From: Cervus elaphus
Taxonomy: Eukaryota > Chordata > Mammalia > Artiodactyla > Cervidae
DNA length: 64,000 bases
NCBI RefSeq assembly: GCF_910594005.1
Contig: NC_057832.1
Location: 98,715,152-98,779,151 of the forward strand
Direction: 5' to 3'
Shown: one piece after another, positions 54,001 through 64,000 of the stretch
Layout of the letters: each line of letters opens with the position of its first letter
Position numbering within the stretch: position 1 is the first letter of the stretch
Position numbers and translations under genes: made by a program
Notes under the pieces: model-generated
Database searches by the model: none
What the model was told of the DNA's origin: nothing
The model's input: the letters and a program-made list of their open reading frames with translations, nothing else

Positions 54001-57000
54001 CCAGTCCTGTTCTGGCCTCCATTTGGTCCAAGAGTGACTCTGCCGGCACAGAGATACTGCTTGTGGGACTGGCGCAACCAGCACCCCTTTTATCCACACA
54101 AAAGCCTCAAAGAGGAAAAATGGTGAAGTAAGACAAACCCTCTGAGAAGCCGTCCCACTTCTCACCTGATTTTGGGGCCTCGGTGTGAAGGGAGCGCCAG
54201 GACCTTTCTTCTCTTCTTCCCATCAGGCAGCTCCACGTGCTCCACTTCAGCCTGGGTCTGGAACCCTGCCCACGAGACAGAGCCCGCCGGCCCCTTCCGC
54301 TGCATGGAGGCCTGGCTTTGCTCCTGCATGTGGCTCTGAGCTGCTTTCTGTTGCTGCTTTTTCCCAGGCTCTGGTGGTACCTGCTGGGGCTCACCAGTTC
54401 CCGGCTTGGATTTCACTTTTTGCTGCAGAAGACAAAAGAATGCTACTTGGTTACTAGGTGAGATTTATTCACTGGAAACACTCAGCAGAAGAGGACTGAG
54501 TTTGGTGAGAGAAGGGGAATTCTTCCCCCAAATAGTTAGAGACTTTAAGAAAGTGAACACAAATAGTTCACAGGCCCTGACATCATAACAGAGGGGTACT
54601 GGGTAGGGGACACAAAACAACCATGCAGAAATGAGGGGAAAGTGTAGGTACGCCCCAAACTCAAAAGCCAGCAGAAAACAAACAAGAAAGGCCCAGCAGC
54701 ATGGGGCAAAGGTGTAATGGGAATGAGAAGAAATATCTGAAGTAATGAGAGTTGAAGATTTTCAAACTTAACAGCAGACACTAAACCACAGATTCAGGAA
54801 GCTCAGACAAACACCAAACAGGATAAAAAAAAAATGTACATCTAGGCATATCATATCAAATTGCAAGAAATCAAGGAGAAAAATCTTTCCCCAGAGGTGG
54901 GGAAAACTCGTTACCCACAGAGGAACAAAGTTAAGATTACACTGGATTTCCCTTCAGAAACCATGTAAGCAAGAAGAAAACAGAATAAAGTGTTTAAAGT
55001 ATGTGTGTGGGGCAGGGGAATCACCAACCTAGAGTTCAGTATCCATGTAATTATCCTTCAAAAGTAAAGGAAAAACAAAACTTTCCCAGACAAACAAAAA
55101 TTAAAGAAATCTGGGGATTCCCTGGGGCCCAATAGTTAGAACTTGGTGCTCTCACCGCCAGGGCCCTAGGTTGATTCCTGATCAGGGAACTAGGATCCTG
55201 CAAGCCAGTTGGTGAGGCACCTACCCACCTCCAAAAAAAAATTAAGGAAATGTATCACTGGTAGACCTGCATCACAAGAAATACTAAATGAATTTATTAA
55301 GAGAGATAAAATGATAGGTTAGAAACTCAAATTCACATTAAAAAAAAGGAAGAACCTTAGAGAAAAAAATAAATGAAATGAAGATAAGGAAAAGACATGA
55401 GAAGGAAGACATAAGTATGTTGCATATTTATTTTGCACAAGTGGGGGAAGACAAAGAAGATTCATGTGAAATCAATGCAGTAATAAGAATGTTATTCTGT
55501 CCTTTTCACCTCAGAAATCTAAATAGGCACAGTGGGAGAACAAAGATCTATTATTAATTTATGCCTCTTATGAGCCAGTCTCTAAGTGGTAAAGGTACAG
55601 ATGAAAGAATGAAGTGTCTACTTTTTAGGACTCGCAGCCCAGTGGAGAAAAGATATATAAACCAAGTAAAAAACTAAAAAAGAGTCTAAGGAAGATCATG
55701 AAAGCACAAGTAATAAAGTCTGATCTCTTTTGAGAGAGGTGGGGAAATGCTACTTGGGGAATATGAGTATGGAAACTGAGTAGATGTATCCCTGAGTCAG
55801 GGGAAAGGGGCACAGAAAGATGGGTATGTACATAAGTGCAGATAACAAATAAGGCCACCTGAATTTTTTTTTAAAGCCAGAAGTTACAGAATCACCTCTG
55901 ATTGAGGCATTAAATAATTCTATAACTACAATAACAAAGCTGCCTTGAATAATAAGCAGAACCCAGGTTTTTTCAACCTAGGGTCATGGGATGAATCACT
56001 GAAACTCCTCTTCTATGGGTCAAGCTCATGATATACACCATAAAGACCCAGAACACAGCAAATGTTTGGTATATATGCAAGTTAAGGTACAGTATCGATG
56101 CGATCTGTAAGAGTTATGATATCAAGAATAACCTGGCCTTCTATGTCCTGTGGCATGATGGACAAGAGAATGAGTACTGACTGTGTAGCCTGTGAGACAA
56201 CTTACACATGTTAAACGCAGATGATATTACACCTATTTTTATAAACTAGAAGCTGAAGCTGAGAGGGGTCGTAACTTGCCAAGGAACTCAGAAAGGGGCA
56301 GAGCCTGAGTTTGAACAGGAGTCTTCCTGTTCCCAGAGCTCCTCTATATTACACTAGACTAGAAACAGTACTAAAACTACCAGGCATCACACTTCTGGAG
56401 CACACAAGATGAAAAAAAAGACAGCTGAAATCTACAGGTAATGTACAACTTAACCTTGGCTGTTAATTTTGACATGTACCAGCACCAAGCACTGCTGACC
56501 AGTAACAGTATCGGGCTGGTTCTCCTGTCCCTTTCCTTCTGTGGAGCTATCCCCAGCCCGGCCAGCAGAAAAGAGACGGCCTGCAGAGTTCTAGGAAACT
56601 AAGAGGAAAGGGTAACCACGAACCTTGCAAGGCAGAGACCTAATTTAAGGGACTAGAACCACAACTGAACAAAACAAGAGCTTAAATATGGTCTGAAAAA
56701 AAAATTGAACTGTATGCTTACAAACAGTAGAGTTTATGTGATGCATATATTACCACAATTAAAAAAACAAAGAGAAAAGAAAAAAATTTCAATTCTGTAC
56801 CTGGCTGCGCTGGATCCTTAGTTCCTTGACTTTAAGCTTCCTTCGATCTTCCAAAGAGAACTCCACTATTGGTCTCTGCAGCAGTAGGAGACAGATTGTC
56901 ATTCATTTGATTTCTTAATCTCTGCAGGCAATGAGTTGAGATGCTCGTCACCCCCACCCCCACTACCCTCTTGCTTGCAAGTCAGAAGGTGATGCTCACT

Positions 57001-60000
57001 TCCCTCTACTTGAAGGGCAAGGGGCCGGTTCTGCAAGCAGACTACCCAATTTAGAGTTCCCTCCAATCATCTCATCACCTGAATCACCGCTCACTTCTCC
57101 AAGGCCTTGCCACTCTTACCCATCACACAAGTGTCAGAGGGCTTCCCATATGGCCCCCGGAGGGCAGATTCCCCCCACAGGACAAGGCTCACTTTCTGAG
57201 GCCCGAAGATCTCCGGATTGTTGTTGATGTGGCGTAGGGCTGCCAGGGCATGCTCGTGCTCCTGGAACTCTGCAAAGGCGTAGCCCAAGGACTGACCCTT
57301 AACTTTCCCATAAGCTCCCTTCAGGTCTCGCATCACCCGACACTACCAGTAGAGTGAGGAAAAGAATCAGTAGTTAGAGGATAAAGATCTTTAACAGCTT
57401 CAACAAGAAATCAGGTTATTGAAACAGTCTTCATCTATATCACCATCACAAGAGTTTTACTGGAGTAACACTTATGAATGTCTGTTTTATTAGAATATAC
57501 CTACTGAGAGCACAATACACATTAAATAGGTATTTTATTGCTTTCTAAGGGTTTACAGACATCCACACAGACCTCTGGAGAAGGCAATGGCAACCCGCTC
57601 CAGTACTCTTGCCTGGAAAATCCCATGGACGGAGGAGTCTGGTAGGCTGCGGTCCATGGGGTCGCTAAGAGTTGGACACGACTGAGCGACTTCACCTTCA
57701 CTTTTCACTTTCATGCATTGGAGAAGGAAATGGCAACCCACTCCAGTGTTCTTGCCTGGAGAATCCCAGGGATGGGGGAGCCTGGTGGGCTGCCATCTAT
57801 GGGGTTGCACAGAGTTGGACACAACTGACGCGACTTAGCAGCAGCAGCAGCACACACACCTCCAAATAAGCAAGTAGATAAACTTCCCAAGGAAGAATTT
57901 TAACGGCTAACTGCTGACATGACAGCACATATGAGCTGAGAGATACACGGTACTTGGGATTGTATAAGTCAGCACCAAGCCTAAAGTGCTGTCTGCAAGT
58001 CTCCTACTGAAGAAACCACTCAGAAGAGATATTACTGAAGAAGGGAAGGATGAAGCCCTGATAGATAAGAAAGTTCAGGCATGAGGAAGACCCTGACCAA
58101 CAGCCTCAGAAATACAGGGAGAAGCTTCAGCTGTATTTGCTCAGAGCTCAGATCTCCTCTGGCATGATTTTCTCCTAAAACTTTAAGCTGTACCAGGCAT
58201 CTTGGGGCACCGAGGAATGGTAGGGTATTTTGGGAAAACTGATCATTTACTCCCAGGTTTTACTCCCAGGAAGCCGTGGTTGTCAGGAAATGGAGAAGTC
58301 TAGGTATCGGGGACATGTGGACGCCGCATTTGGTATGTGTCCAGTATCTACTGTGTGCCTAGAACGGTGCCATGTACTGCAGGGAAATCGAGAAAAGCCT
58401 ACAGGCAGCCGGACAGGCTGCACAGCGCTCGTCTCCTCAGCTGCCTCGCCCAGGCCCGGCCAGGGCTTCGCCTCGATGCAGCATGGCACAGCACCCTCCA
58501 CTTCAAGCTCAGAGCCAAGGTGGGTGGTGAGACCATTCCAAAGGCCTCTAGTCCATTTTCTGGGAGCAGGTGATGACGGAGTCAGTGCACACCCGGCAGG
58601 ACCATGGCTATTTAGCAACCTACATAAAAATAGCAGCTTTTGCCAGTTTGAGAATTTACCCACCTGGATCTGGATTTATTCTGGACCTTCAGAGTTGTGA
58701 CTGTGATGCCCAAGGCAAAGAAGCTGACAGTCTTTTGAACAAAGCAGAAGAATGAAAGAACTGAGTCAGGACAGGACTGAGCAGGTGAAGTGATTACCAC
58801 CCATAGCCAGAGGAGGAGCCATCAAGAGATACTGGCCCACCGCAGACGGCAGACTGGCTGAGCACAGCGTCAATGAAGTGGCATGTGATGAAGACACACC
58901 TTAGCGAAACATTAAAACTCTACACTCAAAACAATGTGGAAATATCCTCCATGGGGATGTTACTAAATATTCCATCTCTTGGCACTACTGGTAGGTTGTT
59001 TTTATTTTTGAGATGAATATTTACATTGTATTAACCTGTGGCTCATCTGGCATGTTTTATAACAGAGCCATAGAAACTGTGTCTTGATACTCTTTTTTTC
59101 CTTAGTTTTCTTAGTGATTAAGAAATTTGGATTGTATTTCAAAAGAAATATAACTGATTTTTCTTGCTTTTTAAAAAATTTTTATTGAAGTATAGTTGAT
59201 TTACAATGTTGTTAGCTTTCAGTGTATAGTAAAATGATTAGGTATTCATTTAAAACAAGAAAAGCATAAAATGAGGCTCTTATCTCCAAAAAGCTTACTA
59301 TCTTAGCTGAAACACTATACTTACACATACAAAAGATTTAAAGAGAAAATTCAATATAATGCAAATCCTGTTAAACACACATACATGTCCCTAAGCGATG
59401 ACAGGTGTTAGATACGCAGACTCTTACTAAGCACTGCAGATGCTGATGAGAAATTACACAACTGACTCCCATGACAGTAACTCTTTGAATGGTTTTACCA
59501 AGAGTGGCGTCAGCTATGTTCACATTCTCTCCTATAATTCTCCGAATGGCAATATCATACGTTTTGAAGAGGATTTCCAGGAGTAGGAAAATAGTTTACG
59601 GTGATGAATCAGAGCAAAGCAGATTCATCATACTAGCTATGCTACTTATTCAATAAACACTGACCAAGAGATGACTATGTGCCAGGTACTACGCCAACCA
59701 CTGGGAACAATGAGATGACACCTGCTCTCAGAGAGCTCAGTGTGGTTGGGAGAAATGACTGACGAACGACTGACGAACAATCACAGGACAGTGTGGTAAT
59801 AAATGCCACAACAGGAGTGCGGGGGTGCCGTGGGGGCAGGACAGAGGTTTCTGTAGTCACACAGAGCCTGAGGAAGTCCTGGTGTGAATTCAGAGTTTGT
59901 CTAACACAGCTGCTGAAGACCCGAGTGATTCCCCGTGCTCACCACAGGGCACCGAGAACTTCCTACAGTGCAAGAGCCTAAATGGCAGTGAAATGCTCCT

Positions 60001-63000
60001 CTAAAGAGCAGAGGACATGGATTATTTTCTCTGCAAGAAAACTAACATTACAGCACCTGGTATAATGCTGAGAATGCAGCGGGTGTCCAATAAATGCTTG
60101 CTAAATTAAGTCATGAGCACAGATACTTCTGCACATTCTGCTGCAATTTGGTCAGATGTGAAAAACAGTTCTTACAAGAGGAAAAAAAGTTTTTTAAACC
60201 CCCACAAACCATAAAAATCACCAAACTCAGTCTTGTCTGCTGACAATGAGCCCAAAAGAAAACCTGTCAGTCTACTAGCACGATGGGCGTGCATGCTCAG
60301 TCATGTCCGTTGTGTCCAACTCTTTGCGACGCCCTGGACTGTAGCCCGCCAAGCTCCCCCACCCATGGGATATCCCAGGCAAGAATAAGAGTGGATTGCC
60401 ATGTCCTCCTCCAGGGGATCTTCCTGATCCAGGGATTGAACCTGCGTCTCCCATGTCTCCTGCAACGCAGGTGGATTCTTTACTGCTGAGCCACCAGGGA
60501 AACCCACTAGGACCACAGCCTGAACTAAACATGCGCTCTGACCCAGGATGAGCGCCGAAGTCCTGAGTGGGAAGGGCCAACTCTCACCTCCTTGATGCGC
60601 ACCGCCTTCTCCCCTCTGGTGGCATTCAGCAGCAGCTTTCTGAGCTGCTTGTCATCCACGGCCTTTGGGAGATTGTGCAAGCACAGCCTGGTCCGGGAGA
60701 CAAAGATATTTTGGTCCTTGAGTTTCTGATGCTTCAGCAGCTCGAACTGAAAGAACAACGAATTGTTAACAGTACAATCCACCCTTTAAAGATACAGACA
60801 CATAATTCTCCAACAGGAAAAGAACCATGACCCCAATCCAGTAACCACACATCTAGAAAAAATATGGGAAATCACCCACACTGCAGCCTTTTGATGATGC
60901 CCAGCACACAGGGAAAGAAAGGTTCGAGGAGGCAAGAGGGTGGGTGGGTGATAAGATCATGGGCTCTGGAGTCGGGCTGAATTCGAGAAGTTACGTAACA
61001 CTTTTTAAGCCTCAATAATTTCACCTACAGGGTAGAACTGCAGATCAAAATATAATACCGATTTTTCAGTACTGATGTGAGGCTGAAATAAGGCAATATG
61101 CATAAAATCCCAAGCTCAAATCTGGCCCAGAGCAAATAATAAATAATACTGTAGTTAACATCTATGCCAAGTCCTTACCTATCCATCAATTCAAACATTA
61201 TTTAGTCCTTCCAAAAGGAAATGGATTTACTTAAAGAATATGTGACAGAATACTGTCTTGTCTCAACTCTGCCACCTTGAGGCAAAGAAACGTCAATAGA
61301 AATAGTTTCCAGAGCCTCACCCATGTTGCAAAAAGCACTGGCCCCAGGACAACCTATCTCTAAAGTGAAAGGGTGACCACCTTCTCCTGACTTGTTTCTT
61401 AAAAGCAGCTCAGTAGAAAAAAGGTTTTTTTTGTTTTGTTTTTTTTAAGGTTTTTATATATCTTGATTTTTATTGACATATAGTTGATAGAAAAAAGTTA
61501 AACTTTTATCAAGTTTCATTTTTGCCACTTCTTATTTGGTAAAGGTACCATTACAGCAACTCACAAAATAAATACCCTGGAAACGAATATTAAAAGGGCT
61601 ATTTGAAGGGTTATCATGTTAAATTCAACAGTGCAATTTTACTCCCAGGAAAAGCTGTGTCTGCTGTTTAACTATAATGCATATAATCTAGTGAGCCTTT
61701 TGCTAGGAAATCACCTTAAGGAGAATTAAATGTGTCACTATCGCATTGTGATCAGAAAAGGGCATCCAATGCCCCCCACATACCATGATCTCCAGATGTT
61801 CACTACCAAAAACTGTCGAGGACACTAGTCTAGGACCTGCACACAGAAAAGACACGCTGCCTCCGGCTGTCACTATATTCTCATCTCTGTCCATCAGCTT
61901 TTGCACTTCCAGGTTCCAGAGCTAATGCTATTAGTGATCATGCATCTTTACCCTTCTAGGCTGGCTTAGTTTTGTGAAAGTAAGCAACAAGGGCAAAAGT
62001 AAAAATTATTGGAACAAAGATGGCCAAGCAGCAAAGGAACTCAACAGTATCAGTTATCACTAGAAATCCCATAATATGGGGTTTTCCTAAAATGATTTCA
62101 CAATCTGGAGGTACCACCCTCCCTCCACCAAAATACATCTTATCTCTCCCTTCCAAGACTCACATCCACACTTCCCTCCCTGTTTACTCTAGCCCACAAT
62201 GACCTTCCTTTCTCATGTTATTCTGCATTTATACTGCCATCTAACTATATATAGCCTGAGCCTCTAAGTGTCTACTTCATGATCTAGAAGCATACTATCT
62301 GGCAAACACATACTGTTGGGCATTACGAAAACAAAGAATAAGACCCAGTACGTGTGTTGACAAGATATTATGTGTAACGTCGGGTTAGTGGCTGTTCCAC
62401 CCGTACACCTGTTTTCTAACAACAGTGTAAGTAGCGCCTGTGACGGATACTTGCTTGGCTCTTCGATGAGCACCTTTAGTATTATTATTTATCGATTTAT
62501 ATTAAGTCCTGCAGAACCTGAAGCTGGTGCCTAATCTACTCACTCGTTCTCTCTTGGCCATATCAGCAGCACTCACACCCTCTGCAGCCTTCGTCCCAGC
62601 ACGAATCACTGCAGAAAGAGGGAAAAAGGCCAAGACATCAGCAAGGGAATTTTCACTGAGCAATAAGAGGAATGTGATGTGAATGATGCAAGCTCTCTGA
62701 AGAGGGCCCAGAGGACTATGCTGGCCAGGACACAGTGGTATCTGGGTAGGTCCAGAAATAGGCTACAGGGCTAAGTTCTTGTCTATGAGCTGCTCTCAAG
62801 GACTAAAACTCTGAACATTTTGTGATTTTGTTCCTCTTCTTCCTTCCCTTCAAAAAATTTCATGCTGTGCCCAAAGTCAGATGGGAAGGCCTAAAGGAAG
62901 TTCTGGAAATAAGTACATTTTAGGCATCTGGAATGCCAATATGCTCTACCTATGACCTGTCCTTGGAAATCTCCCTGCTCATGTATTTGGGAGCCATTGC

Positions 63001-63733
63001 TAAGCGGCGAGATAGGCCAACCAAGAGAACAGCCACACTGTAACACAGGGCCCAGTCTCAAAGGTTAAAGGCCTCCCATTTGCTAGTTTGGGCGGTAAGG
63101 TGCAGCAGGTGGCAATACTATGTGACCCAAAGGAAGGAATTCTCTCTTTTGTCTTAATTAAAGCTAATTTCTGATTATCTTTCTGACACTAAGGGAAAGG
63201 TACTCAGTGCATATTTAAAATCCATGAGTAGTCCAAAAGAGTTATTTTAGTCATAATTTTTAACTCCTTCAGAAAAGCCATCAGAAATTATGACAAGGGA
63301 CAAAGGTAATTTGGGTTTTTCCTCCCTCTTTGCCCTGATAATCTTCTGATGAAAAGGTCTAAAGGCAGTCAGTCAGTCAGAAAGGAGAATGGGGACTGGC
63401 TACTCCGTGAACTGAGTGAAGGCTTTCTAACAGAAAGCTACATCTGCTAAAGTGGAAAAATAATAATATACCACAGTTAAAGAGGATGCAGGATTTTTAA
63501 TTTGAAACATGCTCCAAACATACTACTGTCCGGTCGCTCTCATGGCAAGTGGCCAGCTACTCCAAATCCTGGTTCCCCTCTCCCTGCCACTACTCACAGC
63601 CTTCTCGGGCCAGATAGAGGTTACGGGTCCCAGTCGGCTTCTTCACCTTCTTTGTCCGGAGTTTTGCAGCCTCATCACGGGTCACTGCCAAGTCAACCTT
63701 AAGCTGCCGGCCATCCAGTTTAAGTCCACCACC
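50894..63733 (-). CDS. RBM28: RBM28 C-terminal half, last eight coding exons
   Basis: RBM28 (yeast Nop4 relative) is a nucleolar protein with four RNA-recognition motifs that works in pre-rRNA processing and 60S assembly and is also found on spliceosomal snRNPs; loss causes ANE syndrome in people. Eight minus-strand exons join in phase: 63733-63598, 62608-62544, 60746-60588, 57342-57193, 56875-56801, 54422-54166, 53609-53510, 51028-50894. All have AG acceptors and GT donors. The joined frame gives about 358 residues with no internal stop and ends in the family's characteristic ...AKRSKWFDS. It holds the last strand of RRM3, a complete RRM4 (RNP2 LCLHNL, RNP1-like GQSLGYAFAEF), a basic linker with GKKRRKV and a Lys/Gln-rich tail. 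It should be exons 12-19 if the 19-exon human structure applies. The 5' half lies beyond 64000. Confidence 0.97.
52073..52358 (+). mobile_element. Young-looking L1 3' end with A21 tail
   Basis: 'gatacatgtatatgtagggccgagtccctttgctgtccacc' to 'ccaatacaaaacaaaaagt' and a pure A21 run (52338-52358). Sense on the + strand, so antisense to RBM28. Low divergence from the ruminant L1 end and a long pure tail suggest recent insertion. Confidence 0.82.
52684..52800 (+). mobile_element. CHR SINE
   Basis: 'aagtccctggtggtccagcggtcaggactgg' to 'tttggaaccc'. Confidence 0.82.
52942..53149 (-). mobile_element. Bov-tA SINE in RBM28 last intron
   Basis: Complete copy, 14-bp perfect duplication ATGTGTGTTTAAAG at 52928-52941 and 53150-53163. 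Same strand as RBM28. Confidence 0.95.
53510..53609 (-). CDS. RBM28: RBM28 exon: basic Pro/Lys tail
   Basis: 100 nt; its first base completes the Arg codon begun in the previous exon. Encodes LRDKGKMKPLPPKKPKPQ...LSSKQ. Donor GTAAGT is perfect. Confidence 0.95.
54166..54422 (-). CDS. RBM28: RBM28 exon: Gln/Lys-rich linker with likely nuclear/nucleolar signal
   Basis: 257 nt, enters phase 0 and leaves two bases. Low-complexity PEPGKKQQQKAAQ region, then the conserved block VELPDGKKRRKVLALPSHRG. The basic GKKRRKV run is a probable nuclear signal. The first half is the least conserved stretch of the protein, so differences from human are expected here. Confidence 0.95.
54780..55440 (+). repeat. 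L1-derived fragment (5' region), split by a CHR SINE
   Basis: 'aaaccatgtaagcaagaagaaaacagaataaagtg', 'ttatccttcaaaagtaaagg' and 'cagacaaacaaaaattaa' then, after the SINE, 'gtagacctgcatcacaagaaatac' form one old L1 segment. Confidence 0.65.
55108..55248 (+). mobile_element. CHR SINE inside L1
   Basis: 'ggggattccctggggcccaatagttagaac' to an A-run; splits the L1 at 'aaattaa(a/g)gaaat'. Confidence 0.85.
55441..56800. other. RBM28 intron DNA with a MIR
   Basis: MIR at about 56200-56360 ('gaagctgagaggggtcgtaacttgcc'). L1-like tail at 56691-56770. Otherwise unassigned. Confidence 0.55.
56801..56875 (-). CDS. RBM28: RBM28 exon: end of RRM4 and basic helix
   Basis: 75 nt, phase 0, 25 residues starting RPIVEFSLEDRRKLK, ending ...IQRSQ. 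Donor GTACAG from 56800 is weak at +3/+4 but has GT. Confidence 0.95.
57193..57342 (-). CDS. RBM28: RBM28 exon: second half of RRM4
   Basis: 150 nt, phase 0, 50 residues CRVMRDL...IFGPQK. Carries the RNP1-like octamer (GQSLGYAFAEF, exon residues 16-26) with the aromatic positions Tyr21 and Phe23 kept. Donor GTGAGC from 57192. Confidence 0.96.
57576..57850 (+). mobile_element. BOV-A2 dimeric SINE in RBM28 intron
   Basis: Sense dimer with (AGC)n end, flanked by an imperfect 'cacaca(g/c)acctc' duplication (about 57564-57575 and 57851-57862). Confidence 0.92.
57851..59167. other. RBM28 intron, mostly unique
   Basis: 58340-58480 is CpG-richer than its flanks. The 156-codon + frame at 58230-58700 shows no protein-like pattern. 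Confidence 0.5.
59168..59250 (-). repeat. L1 3'-end fragment
   Basis: 'ttttattgaagtatagttgatttacaatgttgtt' is the antisense L1 3' end. Confidence 0.8.
59251..60282. other. RBM28 intron with old repeat traces
   Basis: L2/MIR-like segments at 59640-59830 and 60040-60115 ('ggtgtccaataaatgcttgc'). A small direct repeat GACTGACGAAC occurs twice at about 59758-59779. Confidence 0.5.
60283..60506 (-). mobile_element. Bov-tA SINE in RBM28 intron
   Basis: 'ggcgtgcatgctcagtcatgtcc' to 'ctgctgagccaccagggaaaccc', ending only about 80 bp from the RBM28 exon donor at 60587. Confidence 0.92.
60588..60746 (-). CDS. RBM28: RBM28 exon: first half of RRM4
   Basis: 159 nt, phase 0 both ends, 53 residues FELLKHQKL...VRIKE. 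Contains the RNP2 hexamer LCLHNL at exon residues 21-26. The acceptor follows a clear T-rich tract. Confidence 0.96.
60955..61160 (+). repeat. MIR
   Basis: 'atcatgggctctggagtcgggctgaattcgagaagtta' onwards, sense MIR. Confidence 0.68.
61161..62543. other. RBM28 intron, mostly unique
   Basis: A short L1-like T-rich piece lies at 61436-61500 ('tttttattgacatatagttgat'). Nothing else recognised. Confidence 0.5.
62544..62608 (-). CDS. RBM28: RBM28 exon: linker between RRM3 and RRM4
   Basis: 65 nt, completes a Leu codon (T+TG) and encodes IRAGTKAAEGVSAADMAKRER. This segment is nearly identical to human as I recall it. Donor GTGAGT from 62543. Confidence 0.95.
62609..63597. other. RBM28 intron, unique
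   Basis: No repeat or gene recognised. Confidence 0.5.
63598..63733 (-). CDS. RBM28: RBM28 exon: end of RRM3 and linker
   Basis: 136 nt, enters in phase 0 and leaves one base. Encodes GGGLKLDGRQLKVDLAVT, the final strand of RRM3, then a Lys-rich linker to ...LYLAREG. Acceptor AG 63735-63734, donor GTGAGT from 63597. Confidence 0.95.
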
Positions 63734-64000
63734 CTGAAACAGATTGCGACCTCTCTCTTAAAATTCATGATGAGTAGAAACTAAGCACCTGAGAAGGAGC
63801 ACCAAGGAAAGGGAAAACAGCAAACCCCCACTATGGTGTGGACCCCCGCCGCTAGGATGTCTCAGGCCAGCTGCATACAAGTGGATCACTGAGCCGAACA
63901 GTATTTAGCACAGCTGTTCAAAGGCCACATGTTCATTTGTTTTCAAGGAGTTGATTAGTCCCAAAGTAGGACCAAATTAAGAAAAACGATCTGTAAATAG
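63734..64000 (-). other. RBM28: RBM28 intron, cut by the window edge
   Basis: Non-coding; the next upstream exon is not in the window. Confidence 0.7.

Noticed and set aside
54185..54457. + strand open frame opposite RBM28 exon 54166-54422
   Set aside because: Shadow of the RBM28 exon, whose frame, phases and conserved sequence fix the true strand.
58230..58700. 156-codon + strand frame in an RBM28 intron
   Set aside because: No domain or conserved pattern; overlaps an equally long frame on the other strand.
10895..60506. Many open frames of 60-130 codons with the same 'SDSVRPHRWQPTRLP...GVGCHFLLQ' style translation
   Set aside because: They are translations of Bov-tA/BOV-A2 SINEs in various frames, not a protein family. 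They recur only where the SINE recurs.
1..64000. CRISPR arrays, operons, toxin-antitoxin pairs or other prokaryotic systems
   Set aside because: Spliced genes, SINEs and LINEs throughout show vertebrate nuclear DNA; the only short tandem (30507-30602) has no repeat/spacer structure of CRISPR type.

Overview
This is 64 kb of ruminant nuclear DNA, very probably from sheep, goat or a close relative. Bov-tA and BOV-A2 SINEs, CHR SINEs, L1 and BovB LINEs cover a large share of it, and this mixture is found only in bovid/ruminant genomes. The leptin exons read as ovine/caprine type: residues 87 (Ala) and 95 (Ile) of the precursor differ from what I remember for cattle.

Layout. 1-1438 is the 3' part of LEP intron 1. 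LEP coding exon 2 (1439-1610) and exon 3 (from 3384) lie on the + strand and together encode all 167 residues of leptin. A long 3' UTR probably ends just after the poly(A) signal at 6088-6093. From about 6.1 kb to 49.2 kb I find no intact protein gene. This intergenic block is a dense mosaic of repeats with islands of unique DNA. It holds a fossil Tigger transposase, several old LTRs, nested L1s, a CpG-rich island with a CTCF-like core at 20.2-20.5 kb, E-box clusters at 10.45 and 43.84 kb, and a protein-like stretch ending in an A-tract at 48.06-49.15 kb. From about 49.2 kb to the right edge the - strand carries the 3' half of RBM28: the last eight coding exons (50894-63733), with matching splice phases and consensus splice sites. 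The 5' half lies beyond 64000. The tail-to-tail LEP-RBM28 order is the known mammalian arrangement (human 7q32).

How the genes relate. LEP encodes a secreted adipocyte hormone and RBM28 a nucleolar ribosome-biogenesis RNA-binding protein. They converge, share no promoter in this window, and show no sign of functional coupling. Any regulatory DNA between them (CpG island/CTCF core, E-box clusters) could act on either gene or as an insulator.

I found no prokaryotic operon, CRISPR array, tRNA/rRNA gene or new multi-gene system. The items most worth a second look are the 28-bp fold-back in LEP intron 2, the LEP NAGNAG acceptor, the orphan CpG island, the unassigned protein-like stretch at 48-49 kb and the layered transposon nests. 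Repeat families were assigned by eye, so their edges are approximate unless a target-site duplication is given.
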